The position numbers were made by a program, and so were the translations under genes. Below the pieces are notes generated by a model, which was not told the origin of the DNA, searched no databases, and saw only the letters and a program-made list of their open reading frames with translations. 64,000 nt of DNA from contig JAHLJT010009436.1 of the NCBI GenBank assembly GCA_031308135.1, positions 159,011,302 to 159,075,301 on the forward strand, written 5' to 3'. The stretch comes from Acheta domesticus (Eukaryota; Arthropoda; Insecta; Orthoptera; Gryllidae). Shown here piece after piece: positions 1-13,600 of this stretch. Within the stretch, counting starts at the first letter, position 1. Each line of letters opens with the position of its first letter.

Positions 1-239
1 CATTGGTTTGATTAATTTATCAAACGGGCAATTGCCAAATGCAAAAACAATACACACACCAACAAAAAACAAAAATCTCACCACAACCTACTCCACATCA
101 TAACTCTTCAAAACCACACAATTTCACATCACATCACATCACATCATCACAAATACAGTTTTAAAAAAACAATAAAATAAAACATACAAATCACTTAAAA
201 TTGACAATCCTCATTTACAACTCGTAATCCCAAATACAT
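1..239. repeat. AT/CA-rich low-complexity sequence
   Basis: Low-complexity sequence with no open frame; a short CACAT pentamer array lies at about 124-147. It may be the untranslated tail of the minus-strand LINE relic that follows, but nothing proves this. Confidence 0.4.
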
Positions 240-2290
240 AAAACTAAAATTAAACAAAGTCAATCAATATCACTTCTTTGGCTAATTTTTTGAAGGCACT
301 TTTTGACAGAGCACAATAGATATTATTGTTATTTGCTATCCTACATGTTTTGTTAATTAGAGCTTTAAAAGACAATTATTCCAGCAAATGATTGTGCATA
401 TAATGCTTTATTATTACTTCTGAGACTTCTCTGAGGAACCTTCAAATAAGCCTTGGATAGTAATGTAGGACAATCAATATTATTATTAAGGAGATTACAA
501 AATAACAAAAAACTCTTTTAAATCATGATAAGAGGAGAGAGAGCTAAAATTTAACAAATTTGCAATCTGTTAATAATCATGAGTTAGCCTCAGCAATGGC
601 AGTCTGAACTTGTATGCAACAAAATTGAAGAATTTATGCTGGATGGACTGAAGTTTGTTTACATAAATTTTATTAGAGGGTTACCATGCTGGAGAAGCAT
701 ATAGTAAAGTAGGTCTAATTAACAATAAATATAATATTTTATAAGTTTCAGTATTTGTAAACTGTGGTCATCTTCATCATAAATCCAAGCATGCGACATG
801 CTTTGTCTGCTACATGTTGGATATGACTATTGAATTAAAGTTTTGGATCAAAAATAACTCCCAGATCTTTAAAAGTAGAGATTGAATTTAACAAATATCC
901 ATCCAGCACGTATTTGTGAGGAACAGTATTACTCCCTTGAGAGTATATTTCCATACTGTTGGAAAAACTCCTTCCTGTATGGATTTATTATAAATAAAAT
1001 GTAAAACTAGGGAAGTGTTGCAATTCACCAAAAAACCTGGGGGAATACCATCCAGTCCTGGTCCAATCTTCATATCCAATCTCTTGATTGCCAAATGTAC
1101 ATCATATTGGCTAACATACATGAGGCCTGTATTTATAACAGAGTTTTCATAGTGATTTTTCAAAAGAACATATGATGACTGAGGGAGATGCACAGATAAA
1201 AAAAATAAATAAATAGGTTAAAGTAGGGTGTACGGTACATCCTTAGAGAAGTGATGCGAAATGAATAAAACTTACTGATAGGCGATTTTCATGGCTCATA
1301 AACTTTTTAGTCGCCCTCATACGCTTTGTCTCCGCCGCATTATAATGCTAAATTACTTTCAAAGGCAAGTTTTCTCGCTTCGCTCACCCAGATCCAAATC
1401 ACAGCGAGGCTCGGGCCTTCGGCCCTCGCATTCACTATAAACAACCTTGAGTCTATCCACCGCATAATTACCAATACACTTTTATAAAAAATCACTTAAG
1501 AACTTTATTAGAAAGCCTCTAGTATTTAAACTGCGTAGTTGTAAACACATGAAGATGCGCGAAATGCTGATTTGAACGACTTCCTTAAATGGTACCGTAC
1601 ACTAGACTTCAGCCAATAAATAATAATCAGCAAATAAGTCAACAATTTCATGCCCATTATCAGCCTTTTTGTCATTAAAAACATTCAAGTTTGGTAACTC
1701 TTTTGTATTCCTCAAAAAATTTGTAAATTTCAAAAATGATTTTATACTTATTTCGGTTTTTAGTCACATTAATGCAATTCATATAATCTTCTCTAGATAT
1801 TATTGTGCATCATTTTCTAAGATTAGAAAATTAAATAATGCAAATCATTAAAACTATTTTTAAATTCCACATGTGTGTAATATTTCAATGTATGTAATTT
1901 AATCAAATTACTGGAATACCAAAGTGGGTATGTAGATATTGGTATAATATAGTTAGGAACATATGTATCAAGAAGATCAAAAATTTTCTGTTAAATCAAT
2001 GATCAATGTATAACTTTAGGGGGTTCGCCACAAAAAAGATAAACCAATAATACGATATCAAAATCCGATTTATTGCTACATAATCTGCTTTAGAAAAATT
2101 ATATTTAGCTTTAATTTCATCAAGAATCTGCATACATTTACCATACCATATCATATGTTTACGGAGAAACCAAATTTCAAGGGCCGGATTATAATAATCA
2201 CAATTTGCTAGTGGACAGTCAACTTTCCATGTTAAATTTTCCATATCATGCAAAAAAATCAGATCTAAACTCTTATCTTTATTCAAAATT
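240..2290 (-). mobile_element. Degraded non-LTR retrotransposon (Jockey/CR1-type LINE), internally deleted
   Basis: Read on the minus strand, broken peptide stretches follow LINE ORF2 order. At 2286-1996 the end of an endonuclease-like segment runs into a linker with YNFSKADYVAINRIL. Around 1970-1610, frame-broken linker text includes YPLWYSSNLIK and KADNGHEIVDLFADY. At 1193-888 the start of the reverse transcriptase is visible (AIKRLDM, GPGLDGIPPGFL, then FPTVWK). At 905-690 the text jumps directly to the RT thumb (TFKDLGVIFDPKL, then DKACRMLGFM in another frame). The catalytic palm between them is missing, so this is a dead, internally deleted copy. Stops and frameshifts are present throughout. 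Clade assignment from memory of family motifs is approximate. Confidence 0.75.
1227..1605. mobile_element. MITE-like insertion inside the LINE relic
   Basis: The stretch is bounded by inverted GTGTACGGTAC (about 1229-1239) and GTACCGTACAC (about 1590-1601), and the match extends imperfectly inward. It separates LINE linker text from LINE RT text, as expected of a later insertion of about 375 bp. No coding capacity is seen. A TA-type target duplication is possible but unclear. Superfamily unknown. Confidence 0.55.
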
Positions 2291-4526
2291 TTAATAAATA
2301 CAATTTAAAAATAACAGTGTATCTTACATACCTAATTTGGTGGGCAAGGGATGGGAATATTGAGAATTGAAAGAAACAGTTGACACTCATTGTACAGGAT
2401 TGTTACACATGAAAGTTGCCTGTTTGCTTTTGTATCTGCAAATTGGCATGTTCTGTTATGGAAGATTTGATTGATGAAATGATGATGTCGAATGATGTGG
2501 AAGGCACAGTAGTAAAAGAAAGAAATGATTTGATCCCGGCAGAGTCAAAAACAATTGTATGATGAACTTCTGCAGAACTTCTGCAACTGGAGAGTTAAAA
2601 TTTGGAAGATATTTTGTCAATAAAAAATGCTTATGTGTCCTTTCCCTTCCTTTCTGTGATCTTTTGCAGTTTGTGTTTGAATGGGACAGCAATGGTATTA
2701 TTGACTGAGGGACATAGAAAACACACTTCCCTTTCACAAATTGCAACAGACAATTGATGGGAAGAAAAAAACAACAGCTAGTGTTTAGATATGTTATTGC
2801 TGCAAGGTCTTCATGACGGCCCATTCTTTGAAGCTCTTAAATTATGTGAGGTAGTAGCTGTGGGGTTAGGGTTGCCCTATGTCCTGAAAGAAGCAGGATA
2901 TGTCTTGAATATTGACATGTGTCCTATTAACCCTCTCCAGATTGTTATTTCTGCCAGATGCCCTGATTTTTTTATTCTATAATTTCATATAGTCCTATAA
3001 AAGAAAGGCATTTGGGGACATCTTGAGAATTAAGGCAATGCAGCTACATAAGACATTGCAAGCTGCTAATTCCTTTAAGTAAAAATTGTTGTTTTTTTTC
3101 CAGTGCTATCCGAGAGCTGAAAAGTAGATAGAAAAAGGTAGTGCGTATTTTGAATCGAAGTGCATATGATTGATTGATTGTTAGTGATTCTGGGCACGTC
3201 AACTGCTAAGATAATTAGTCCTGTAAGTGTAGTGCATGTTTTTCCTTGGGCGGTGGCGGTGGTCTTCCCCTTTTGGAGAGCGAGATTAGCATTGACCTAC
3301 TATGGGCTGTTATGGAAGTAGCATTAGTAGCATTATATAAGTAAAAAAAAAAAATTAAAATAAGAGTTTCAAAGTTTTTCATGTATTCTGAGCATTTAAT
3401 GGGAATATTATTGAAAGAGATTTTTAAGTAACCATTTCAAAATGAAATGAAAGTGCTTCTAAACTTAGACATTCAGAATGACATTAGACTCCTTGTTGTA
3501 TATTAGGTGGTTTCTAATGATTGACAAAGTTTTTTCTCATGATACTTTAGTGAATACTAGGTGATGCTTATTGAAAATATTGCATTTTTATTTTATTTTA
3601 TTGCCAGTAAAAGGAAATAATGATGACCGATCAATTTAAATTATTAAGAGAAGACACAAGTTTGGCTTACTATAAAAACAAAACATAAGTGTCTGCAATT
3701 TAAAAAATATAATTACATTTTCCAAATAGTAATTGAAATGTTTTGGAAATTCTTAAGGTTTTAATTACTGAAGTATGTGGGCAAACAATGTGCCGTGAAT
3801 CACTGAGCAAACTGTGCAGGAAGTGCTGTGAAAAAGGCCTCCAGATTGTATTGCATCCACTTAACCAAATAGGATGAACTGATCTTGTGCCCTCGTGCTC
3901 CACTTTGCTCAAACAAGAATGAATCTCTGATCAACTTAAAATCATTGTTTTGCTCAAGTCCAGATTTGTCCACATTCTTGAATTCATGCTACTTGTAATT
4001 TGTTTACATGTTTATTGCTTTTAAATTTGATTTAAATTTATGGTGCACCCTTCACCTATACATGTCTTTTGACATCTCCCAGACGTCACGATGGAGAATG
4101 GCCTTACCATTTTTTGACGTCCCAGAGACGCAAGTGTGTCGGGTCCCACACAGTAATCGAATAACTGAAAATGGAGTTTTACGCAGAATGACTGTAACAT
4201 ATTTCTATTTACGGCATATTCTGGAATGTATCCTGACAATGTGTTGGGATTTGGTGTTCTCGTTCGTAGACCTTCCATAATGTTTAAATTTGAAGTAGTA
4301 CTGAAAAAAGAAAGTAGCACACTGCATTTAAATCTGAGGGGGAGGCTAGTGCAAAGGGCAAAAAAGCTGAGGTGAATGGGTTAAAGGGCTTATTTCTGTG
4401 TCACATGCTGTTCTGCAGTTTTTGACATTCTAATGGGAGTCTCAAGTACTTTTGCCTAGTGATTTTAAGAAATTTTATATGTACTTTAAAATGATGGTAA
4501 TTATATAATGTATTGTTTTTTCTTAG
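2291..4526. other. Upstream flank of HINFP; missing 5' exon(s) not located
   Basis: No recognisable domain. HINFP proteins have one more C2H2 finger and a start codon upstream of the first exon seen here; no C-x-W-x2-x-C finger pattern was found in this stretch. Two weak coding-like hints exist: an acidic open stretch from an ATG at 2458 (MEDLIDEMMMSNDVEG) and a good-looking acceptor (pyrimidine tract plus AG) ending at about 2670. Neither encodes a finger, so neither is called as an exon. A SINE fragment lies at 3168-3292. Confidence 0.4.
3168..3292 (-). mobile_element. SINE family A, copy 1 (3' fragment)
   Basis: Shares the TGATTGATTG tail, the motif TTAGTGATTCTGGGCACG and the 'GGCGGTGGTCTTCCCC' block with copies at 37262, 38802, 42756, 49403 and, inverted, 50060 and 62213. 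The element reads on the minus strand; only its 3' end is present. Confidence 0.7.
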
Positions 4527-4666
4527 ATATATTTGTGTGCCTGTGGAAAACCTGTGAATTTCAGTCACCAAGTGATAAAGAATTTGTGAGACATGTGAAT
4601 TTCCATTCTTACCACACCAAGTTGCTGACCATTGGTGAGAAAATGGTGGAGTTATTGAAAATGCCA
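4527..4666 (+). CDS. HINFP: HINFP exon A: first visible finger
   Basis: Acceptor TTTTTTCTTAG, donor GTAAGC. Begins with 2 nt of a split codon and ends in phase 0. Encodes a finger with CLWKTC and HVNFHSYH, matching the second finger of vertebrate HINFP; therefore at least one more coding exon lies upstream. Confidence 0.9.
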
Positions 4667-7600
4667 GTAAGCATTTCTTCATTTTATACTGGAAATGTGA
4701 TTAGAGAATTGACAACAAAACCCTTTAAAAGGTTTTAGATGTAAACGGAATATAAAGAATAGGGATGCCTAAGAATAATCCAAGATGCCTAGAAAATTTT
4801 GAAATTAGGGTTGTGAATAACCGAAGTGCTTAGAATAATGACAGCAGATCCCAACTGAAGTTCTTTTTGAGAAAAATTAATTTTTCTATTTTGTTCATGG
4901 TTACGTACACTTCAGACGAATTTTTGAAGGTGGAATTTGAGGGTTTTGTCATAACCCAATTAATTTGATATTTCAGCAATTGATAGATATATGGCAGGAG
5001 CTTACTGTCATACTTCTAACTGAAAATGTAAGGTTGGTTGGCGATTGCTGTTATTATCCTGAGCTCCTCCATTGAAATATATGGTGTTTATTTGTGTGCA
5101 GGGGAGGTATTCCAGGGAAAGTAAAGTCTTCCCTACAATCTACTGATCTGTCTTACTCATTTTTTCTACATCCTCTAACTTGCTCTTGTGGTATATTTCA
5201 TTTCCACAATTCCATGAGACCCATGGTTTTAGGTCATGATTGCACAACCCCCTACACTCACCTACCAAATAATGCCAAAGGGAATATGTAAGGGTCATAC
5301 CGTGATAAATATCGTGGATATATAGAGGTCTTCTTGGTATGCCTGCTGGCTCTCTCTAGCCTGTTAAAACTGCTCCAAAGAAGCCTAAAGGCCCATCTCA
5401 GCATTTACCTCTTAATTTACAAGTTAGGGACTGTGAATGATTTTGGCTCTTAATTAGCTATTGCATTGAATAAAGCAATAGCTACCATGCCACAAAACCT
5501 ATGAAGAAAACTCCCTCATCTTCAAGTTAATAACCTCCTTTTGAAGTCTGTTAATAATGTCCTCCATTTCAAGTCTACTTTTGAAGTTGGTATACAAGCT
5601 TCTAATCTGCCCAAGTTGTATGTAACACATGAATCCATTAGACATGGTTAAAAAAGAAAATAACAATAGTAACAACAACTACAACTACAACTTTTTTTGA
5701 TATTAGGAAGTCTCAAAACAGATTTTACCCTTAAAATTTCAATCTTGATTTTTTGGACTGTATTCGATATTTCTTCTGTGTACTATCAAACCAAAGAAAG
5801 TAAGAACAGAGAGGAAAAAATTCATTGAAAAATTTACTGCGGGCTTTGGAATAGAGATGGCCTTAATTATTGTGTTGGTGTCTGTGGTGTTGGGAGTATA
5901 ATATAACCTATTGGAAACCAAAACCATTAACATTAGTGAGAATAACAAGGAGACTAAAGTCTCAAACTTCAATGCTTTTGAAAATTATTGGTTTAATACT
6001 GCTTCTAGAATTTATTTGATAATTGTTGTTCGGCATAATCTCACAGTAGTAAAAAACTTGAATGTCATCAGTGTCTTAAGTTGTATTTTAAAGTAAATGT
6101 TTTCAAGAATGTTTGTGAAACCATTACAAGGTTATAAATGAAGACAATCCAATTTGCCATTAAATGGATGTTTAAGGGGAGTAATATTTACAAAATTGTT
6201 TGATTTTCTTAATATAAGTTGTAATGAATGCAGATTATCATTTCAGAAATGCTTGGGAAATCCTGAACAACGGAGTGTGCTGCCTAGTTTGCCAACGGAG
6301 TTTTCATGTGAGTGGGAGGATTGTGCCCGTGTCTTCAATAATTCACAGATGTTTTTCTTCCACGTTGCTTCACATTTGACATGCTATAAAGGCCGAAGGT
6401 CAAATGTTGAGAAAATTCGAGATATTCGTTGTGGCTGGCTGGGTATGTAAATTTGTTTTGACAAGTCTTTTGTTGGTTTCTTAGTACTCTGAAATTTGAA
6501 TGAGACTCTCCAAAGGCAATTTTTTCAAGAATTCATATAAAAATGAACTATTCATAGGATTGTGGTTTATTTGAATCACTTACTTGTGAAGATGGTGGGA
6601 TCCAGAATTCTCAACCAGTGTAAAAGCAAACACGGCAATCAGTCTAGATGTTAATGCTTAAATTGTTCAATTTATGAATCACTATTAATTCATAATTGAT
6701 ATTATTCTGGGTTTTAGTTTACAGAGAGGTATCTTGTCGAACTTCTGTACCTTTATTTTGTACATTATCTGTTTATTTTTCTCCTGTGTATAGAATTTCT
6801 GAGAAGCAAATATTATTAGGGCATGCCACTGAAATAGAATTTTGAAATTGAGAAGTTAGGAGTGTTATAAAAAGTTGTCTCGATGTGTTGTTTTGGAAAA
6901 TATATTTGCCAACTTATTCAAATTTCAATTTGCTTGGTAAATTGGTAATTGAATAGGTTATTACAGAAACCTATCAAATGCCTTATGTCATGATAAAATT
7001 GATTTTAATTGTTTTTCACCATTGTCCACATTGTTTAAAAATCTGAAAAAAATGCATGTTATAGAATGTTATAAGACATATTATAGGGAAAAAACTGAAA
7101 CACTACTCCGTTATCATGTCGAAAATCAATTTCAAAAATGTATTTATTTATTAATTTTTTTAATGTGGCGCTAAAATTAGTTGACAAAAAGACCTTCAAC
7201 TTCACCTATTTTTCTCCAGCTCTTCAATTTTTTCAGCCTGATACGTGCAATATAAGATGAGAAAAAAATAAAATATGAAAAACATGTTTCTCATAGTATC
7301 TGTGCAACAGATTGCCCTAGAAGGGTGATTTTGAGGGAAATTTGTGACATTTTTTATTCTCTTTCACATGAGTATCACGATTATCGATTTGGTTTGGGGC
7401 CACTTTTTACCCTCTTATTTGGCTATACCCTTTCCTTTTAACCCTGCAGTAGTCGCATGCGAACAACCACTAAAATCAGGATGTCACATGCAATCCAAGC
7501 TACTTTGGAGGGTTATCAGCACCACCTCAGGGGTCGATTAGGTTACACGTTCGGGAAGGATAAGGAAGTGTCTCTGTGATCTCTATCTGCACTTCTAAAA

Positions 7601-10600
7601 GTAGTGAGATTGTTGTTCTCAATTTGTCAGGAGCATCTGTTGAGAGTGGCATTTTGAAGTTTCATGTCGAGTTCTGAAGATGAACCTTTACGTAGGAGAC
7701 ACAAAGTTTGTTGTGAAGAATCAGTGCAATATCACACGTAATGCCGGGGTAAAGGGCGAGGCATATGTTTCATACACCAGAAAAAAGCTGTCATGCATGA
7801 AGGCATGTAAATGCAATATTAAATGCTTTTCATATATTAATGAAATAGTGATAATCAAGACCTGTATTTATGTATATTCTCTAGAGAAGATGTAAGGAAC
7901 AGTACCCAGAAGATAAACTAGGCCATGAGAATAATCTTGAGGAATCTGAAGATGATAATAACATATCTAATAAGAAAAATCACTCATATGTTTATTATTT
8001 AAAGATAAATGGGACTTTAAAACCAGTTTGCAAGAATGTTTTTCTGGAAATTCATGGCATATCACGAGACTGATTAAGTAGGATTTGTTAAAAATAGTTA
8101 TTGCTTAAAAATTAGTCCCATTCTGATGAAAGGGGCAAAAGCAGCAGTGGTAATGCTATGTCTGGAGCTATTTGTATTTATATGTGTCACTTATCTCACT
8201 TTCATAACTAAAATAGGAAGTAACAAGAATTTGTTTTACTCAATGTTACAAAGCACTTCCATAATATTTTGGTTATCTTCAAATATTTCATTAGATGTGT
8301 TTGTTCTACATTTTATAGTCCTTATTGTAGGTATCAACTAACAAAAAGAAGATAATAGTATTTAGTGAAACTGAGACCTTATGTAGTTAGCTATGTACAA
8401 TTTTATGACAAAATTTTGCATTGACCAACCAGAGATGGTTCAAGGAAGCTTGAGTTCAGGAATATGCTCCTCTTTGCCAGGGGGTGAAATCAATTGCATT
8501 ACCTTTAATGACTGTCAAGATAGAACCAAAATGCTCTGAAAAGCTGATGACACAGATTGATACTTTCAGAATATAATAAAAGAACTTTATTCAGTGTACA
8601 GTAAATTTGAAGGAAGGTATCTTTAGCATTTCACAAATTTAAATGAAGTGGAAATCTACTGAAGTGATTGGTCAAAATTTAGTTGGTTTTAATTAAATAA
8701 AAGTAATCGGTACAGATTTTCAGACCATTGGAGAGGATTCCACAAATCTGAACGCTGGTTGGGCATATGTTTCTTGCACTGGATTGAGCTGCAGCTGTCT
8801 CTTAAACTGATCTGGTTAGTTTGTACTGTCCACATAAATGAGTGACCATTAGGGTATTTAATTACAGCCCTAGTTGACAGAACATAACAGCAAATGGACA
8901 GGAGTAATTAGTCAGAGTCCTACACCTTGCCTTGGAACTGGATATCAATCTATCAACTACACACTCAATTGGGAAACCTCTTATTCCAAAAATTCTTGTT
9001 TGTAGTTTTGTATCAATTGTTCAATGGTGTGTGGGAGTAAGGATATTGTTTTGCCAACTATAAAGTGCAGCATTATATCTTTTAGTGAAGTGATAATTCA
9101 GAACTTCCCAAATCTCATCCCAAAAATTATTCACTTGCGAAGTAGAAATGATGTCTTCACCAGCTCTCTTTATGTACTATCCAGGATAACACCTGCTTTT
9201 GTGTCAAATGCTGCTTCTCTTTTAGCACTTTTGTTGTTGGTCAGACATTGACTATGAGTCTGCTTTGACTTGTGATCTAACAAAGATGATATTAAGTTCA
9301 TTGATGAGTCAATTAAGTATTGAATTTCCCCTACTGTGACACCTTTCATGATCAAACACTTAAAAGGTGAGACAAACAGTTGACAGAAGCAGCAGGCGTA
9401 ATGTACCCTCATGAAAAGAGAGGAGGATATCAGAATTCAAGAAATGAGCAGAGCATTAATGTCAAAAAGTGAACCCAAGCTAGATTTGGAACAAATTCCA
9501 GTGTTTTTTCAGTTTTGTTTATCCTTCTAAATTAGTTAAAATGTTTTGACTCATACAGAAATGAAATTTTATGTTAAGTAAAATATATTTTGTCAAGAGA
9601 AAGAGGTTCTGTTATTTTAACTTTTATATGTTGAAGATAAGTGATCAAGTCATCTGTCATTATTTTTAAGAGCATTTGGTTAATATTGTGAAAGAAACCA
9701 AGATTTACCAAGATAAATGATATCGTAACAGAAAAATGATAGCAGTTTTGAATTCCTTGCAGAAGCATATTTTTGACCTCTCCCTCACTGTTGTAATTGG
9801 CAAAAAAATGATTTGTGAGCCTTTCAGTGACATGCCTTATTATATTATGTCAGTGTTTACACATGTATGAATATGAATGCAAACAACACCAGTTCAATTG
9901 TCCCCGCCCCCCCAAAAAACAACAAAAAAAAAAACACACCCACACAATAAGAATTCCAGTAGTGTTACTAATCTGGATCAACTTACTTGAAGTTGTAGAA
10001 TTGGTGTGTAATGGTTAATTTCTGGTTTGTTTTGTAGTTTTGTGCTCAACTCTAACCAGAAGGGAGACAAACTTTCCCAAACTTACTGCTTCTTTAAAGT
10101 TATAATAATTACCTTGTGCTTTGTATTACAATAATCTCATTGAAAGCTATACATTTCTTACGTGATAGTAACTGTTGAACCAATATTATTGGAGGTCAGG
10201 TACTATTGAAAATGGAAGAAGAAAGAGAGGGAAGGGAAATAAATTGTAGTGCATTTTCCAAGTATTTATTTTGCATCAAAGCATTGTAAACTTTATGAAT
10301 TCAACATGCATTATATTCCATTTGGGATAGCTCAGTTTTCCATTGTCATCTGAGATATATAATTCTATATATAATTGTAAACGTACATGGATATGACATT
10401 TCATTTATAAGAATATCATCAATTCAAGTAATAATCCCTGTAGCTGACTGGAGTTTATTTGTGCTTATAGTTTGTTTGCATTAGTCCAAACATTGTGTCA
10501 ACGTTCCTCAAATGAATGAAAGGAACATGCAGTTTAGATAATTTTAATCAGGTTTTTCTTTATTATTAATCAGGTATCTAATTATTAATCAGGTATCTCA

Positions 10601-13600
10601 TTGAAATTTTTCTGGAATTATGACAGGATGCTCTAGGAAATTTTATAGTCTCTGCAAACTATCTGAACACATGAAAGTTCACACTCAAGAGAAACTCACA
10701 GCTTGTCCGACATGTGGAGGACTTTTCTCATCTGCCACAAAACTCCATGATCACTGTATGTCCCAAGCTGATCGTAAGTTCTTTAACATACTTTTATTAT
10801 TATAAAAGATCAATTAATAAATAATACATTGTTATGATTTTTATCCTAACCTGTCTAAATGTCTTTTTGCAGCTAAAGTAGAATTCAGATGTACCTCATG
10901 TTTCAAGTATTATCAATCAGAACGATTGCTTCGTGATCACATGCGACGCCATGTGAGTCGCATCAAATGTTCATTTTGTGATATGACATGCCCATCTCCA
11001 TCATCTTTAAGTCTGCATATAAAATTTAGACATCTGAATTCCAAACCTTTTAAATGCAATGACTGTAATTTTGCGTAAGTGTGGAATTTCACTTAAGTTT
11101 AATACTGTAAAAGCAAGTGACTTACTTCAAAATCTGCTAATATTTCAGAGTTTTAACATTGTTACTTGTGTTTGTGTACACAAAATGTGATAACAAACAA
11201 ACAGAAAAACCTACGTGTAAAAATAAATGTTGCTCAGGCACAAATAGGTGTAATATTTCAATCTCATTAGTAATGCCATCAATGTTTTTTAATACATCAT
11301 GTTTGTTAATAAGCACCTGATGATGACCTCAAGATGATTTCTAAAAGTTTCTGATCTCATCCAGAAGACGGCTGAATTGTTCCAGTGTTTTCCCTCTAAA
11401 TGGGCAAAATAAGAGTTGGCATATGGAGGGCGCCAGAGAAATATATGATGGGAGCCATGGTGTTGGCAGATGCCATGGCACCCTTGGGCGCCATGTTGAA
11501 TAACTGTTCTATAGCTTCATCAAAAGTCATTTCCACCATAACTACTTTCTGCTTGCTCTTCATCAGCATTTCCAAAAATATAAATGTGCTAACAAAGCAA
11601 GTTTTGACAGACCACTAGAATCTTTACCGGGATGAATTCTGTTTATTTTTATAATTTGTTAAGAATAAATCTGATTTTACATTCCATTATTGTTTGACAT
11701 TTTTTCATTGAATATGTTCATTAGAGCTACCCAGAATTAGTTTCTGTGATGCAAATTGTTGATTTGTAATGAAATGTAATGTGAATATCAGAATTGCCTA
11801 CGTAAATGTGTGTAACTCGCTTTTACAGTACTCAAATTTGAGCGTAATATATTAACATTTTTGTGACAATACTATTCGGAAGCACAATTTGAATGTAATG
11901 CACCATGCAATAAAGTTTACAATTTTTATGCTTAAAGGGTGAAGACTCAGAGGGATTTGGAAACTCACTTACGTGTTCATTCACCTGTACCTCAGTTTTT
12001 GTGCCCTTTTGAAACTTGTGAATTTTCATGCCGGACTGCGGCAACTGTTTCTAAACATGTGCAAGACGTAAGTGTTAAAATTTATATAATCATGGTTACT
12101 TATCCTTCATAATTTTCTATACCCATCCTTGTTGAAATGCATTCTTTATTTCTTTCAATAATATAGGAGTATTTTTCTAAAATAAGAGACAGGAATTTCA
12201 TTGTTGATGTGGATTAAGGTGAAGTTCCTGTCATCATACTGAGATGGGTAAAAATACCTATTAGATATTTTTGTATAAATTGATAAAAATATGTTGATGG
12301 AATAAAATAGGAAAGAAGGGAAAATAGAGGGAAATATAAACAGAAATGAGACTTTGGGGATGTAACACGTTGATAAATAACAATAAAGACATGTTTGTGT
12401 AAATATCTAAACTATTAGAAAAATAATTTTTAGTAAATTATTGTGAATGTAAGAAACCTTGTTACAATTGAAAAGAGCATCCTGATAAGCACCGGGCAAG
12501 GACAGGTTATCATCGAGTTTAGTGCTATAACAATGCGGAACATGTGAATGACAAAAAAGCAGCTGATCCAATGGAAGAGAATTTTGGGTCAGAATTGCTC
12601 TTGGTCTGGTAGGGTTCGGACATGTTGTCATGTCTGGCAGAAGGTTTATTTAGAAAAGTTCTAACTTAGATTTCGTGCGGTTTGGTTGACGGAAGATGTA
12701 CATCCACAAGTGGTGTAAAATTCCATAAGTTAAAAATAGGTTGTGATTTATAGAAAATTAATAGAAGTATGACATGGACATTAAAGAAATCGTATGCAGA
12801 TATGAATACAGTGTACAATCCAGAACCTGTGGATTGGATGACACCAAGGGTTGAACAAGTCTTTGCAGCACCAAGAGAGTGGTCTCCATTGCCATCAAGA
12901 CAGTTATAAATTAATTACAGAAAAGACTTAACAAAAATAATTTGTTCAAGGCCAAGAATGTTAAGTTATTAAGTTAAATTTAAGGAAGTAGATTGCAATT
13001 ATAAGACAAAAAATAAGTTTGTTTGATGGCCATCAACATAATAGTTAGATGAATAAATATAATTAAAACCAAGTTTGTAACAACTTAAAATTGGAAAGAA
13101 GGTGGAGAAAAAAATCTTGCTTTCAAAATGAATTAATAGCAACGGACACATCATGTCGCTGAGTAATAATTCAAGAAACATTGTGTTCTTATTTCTAAAT
13201 TATCTGATTCAGTAAATCAAACCGAACATATTGTAAAATAGAAATATTTCACCAATAGAATTCTTGTAAGAGTGGTATTTTCAGCCCACAAGAGAGCAAA
13301 AGACTAACCCTGAGTTTGTAATTATGAAAAGGCCCAATTTCAAGAATAAAACAGAGCTAGCCAAACAAATTTTTAGAAATACAGGATAAATTGAGTTAAA
13401 AGGGGGTATTTTTCTGCATTGTCATAATACCCATTATCAAACGTAAAAATTGAATTTATAAAATCAGTGTTTTCTTTACATATGTTAAAAGAGCATCTTT
13501 CAATACATTTATAATTGCAAAAATGTACGTCCTTTTTTCCCCCATCCCCCCCTCTTCATTTTCTTAGTTAATAGAAATTCTATTCTTTATATCCAAATGA

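Larger units (their letters stand above)
6443..10626 (+). other. HINFP intron B-C
   Basis: 4.2 kb AT-rich intron. It holds a protein-coding transposon-like relic at about 7640-8075, a cytosine/adenine-rich run near 9899-9950 and a 19-bp tandem duplication just before exon C. Nothing else recognised. Confidence 0.6.

Noticed and set aside
2456..2982. Possible HINFP 5' coding exons (ATG at 2458; acceptor near 2670; open frame 2791-2982)
   Set aside because: No zinc-finger pattern, frames do not connect in the required phase, and no family resemblance.
9170..9412. 80-codon minus-strand frame with some transposon-like flavour
   Set aside because: No recognisable motif; neighbouring text in other frames was inconclusive.
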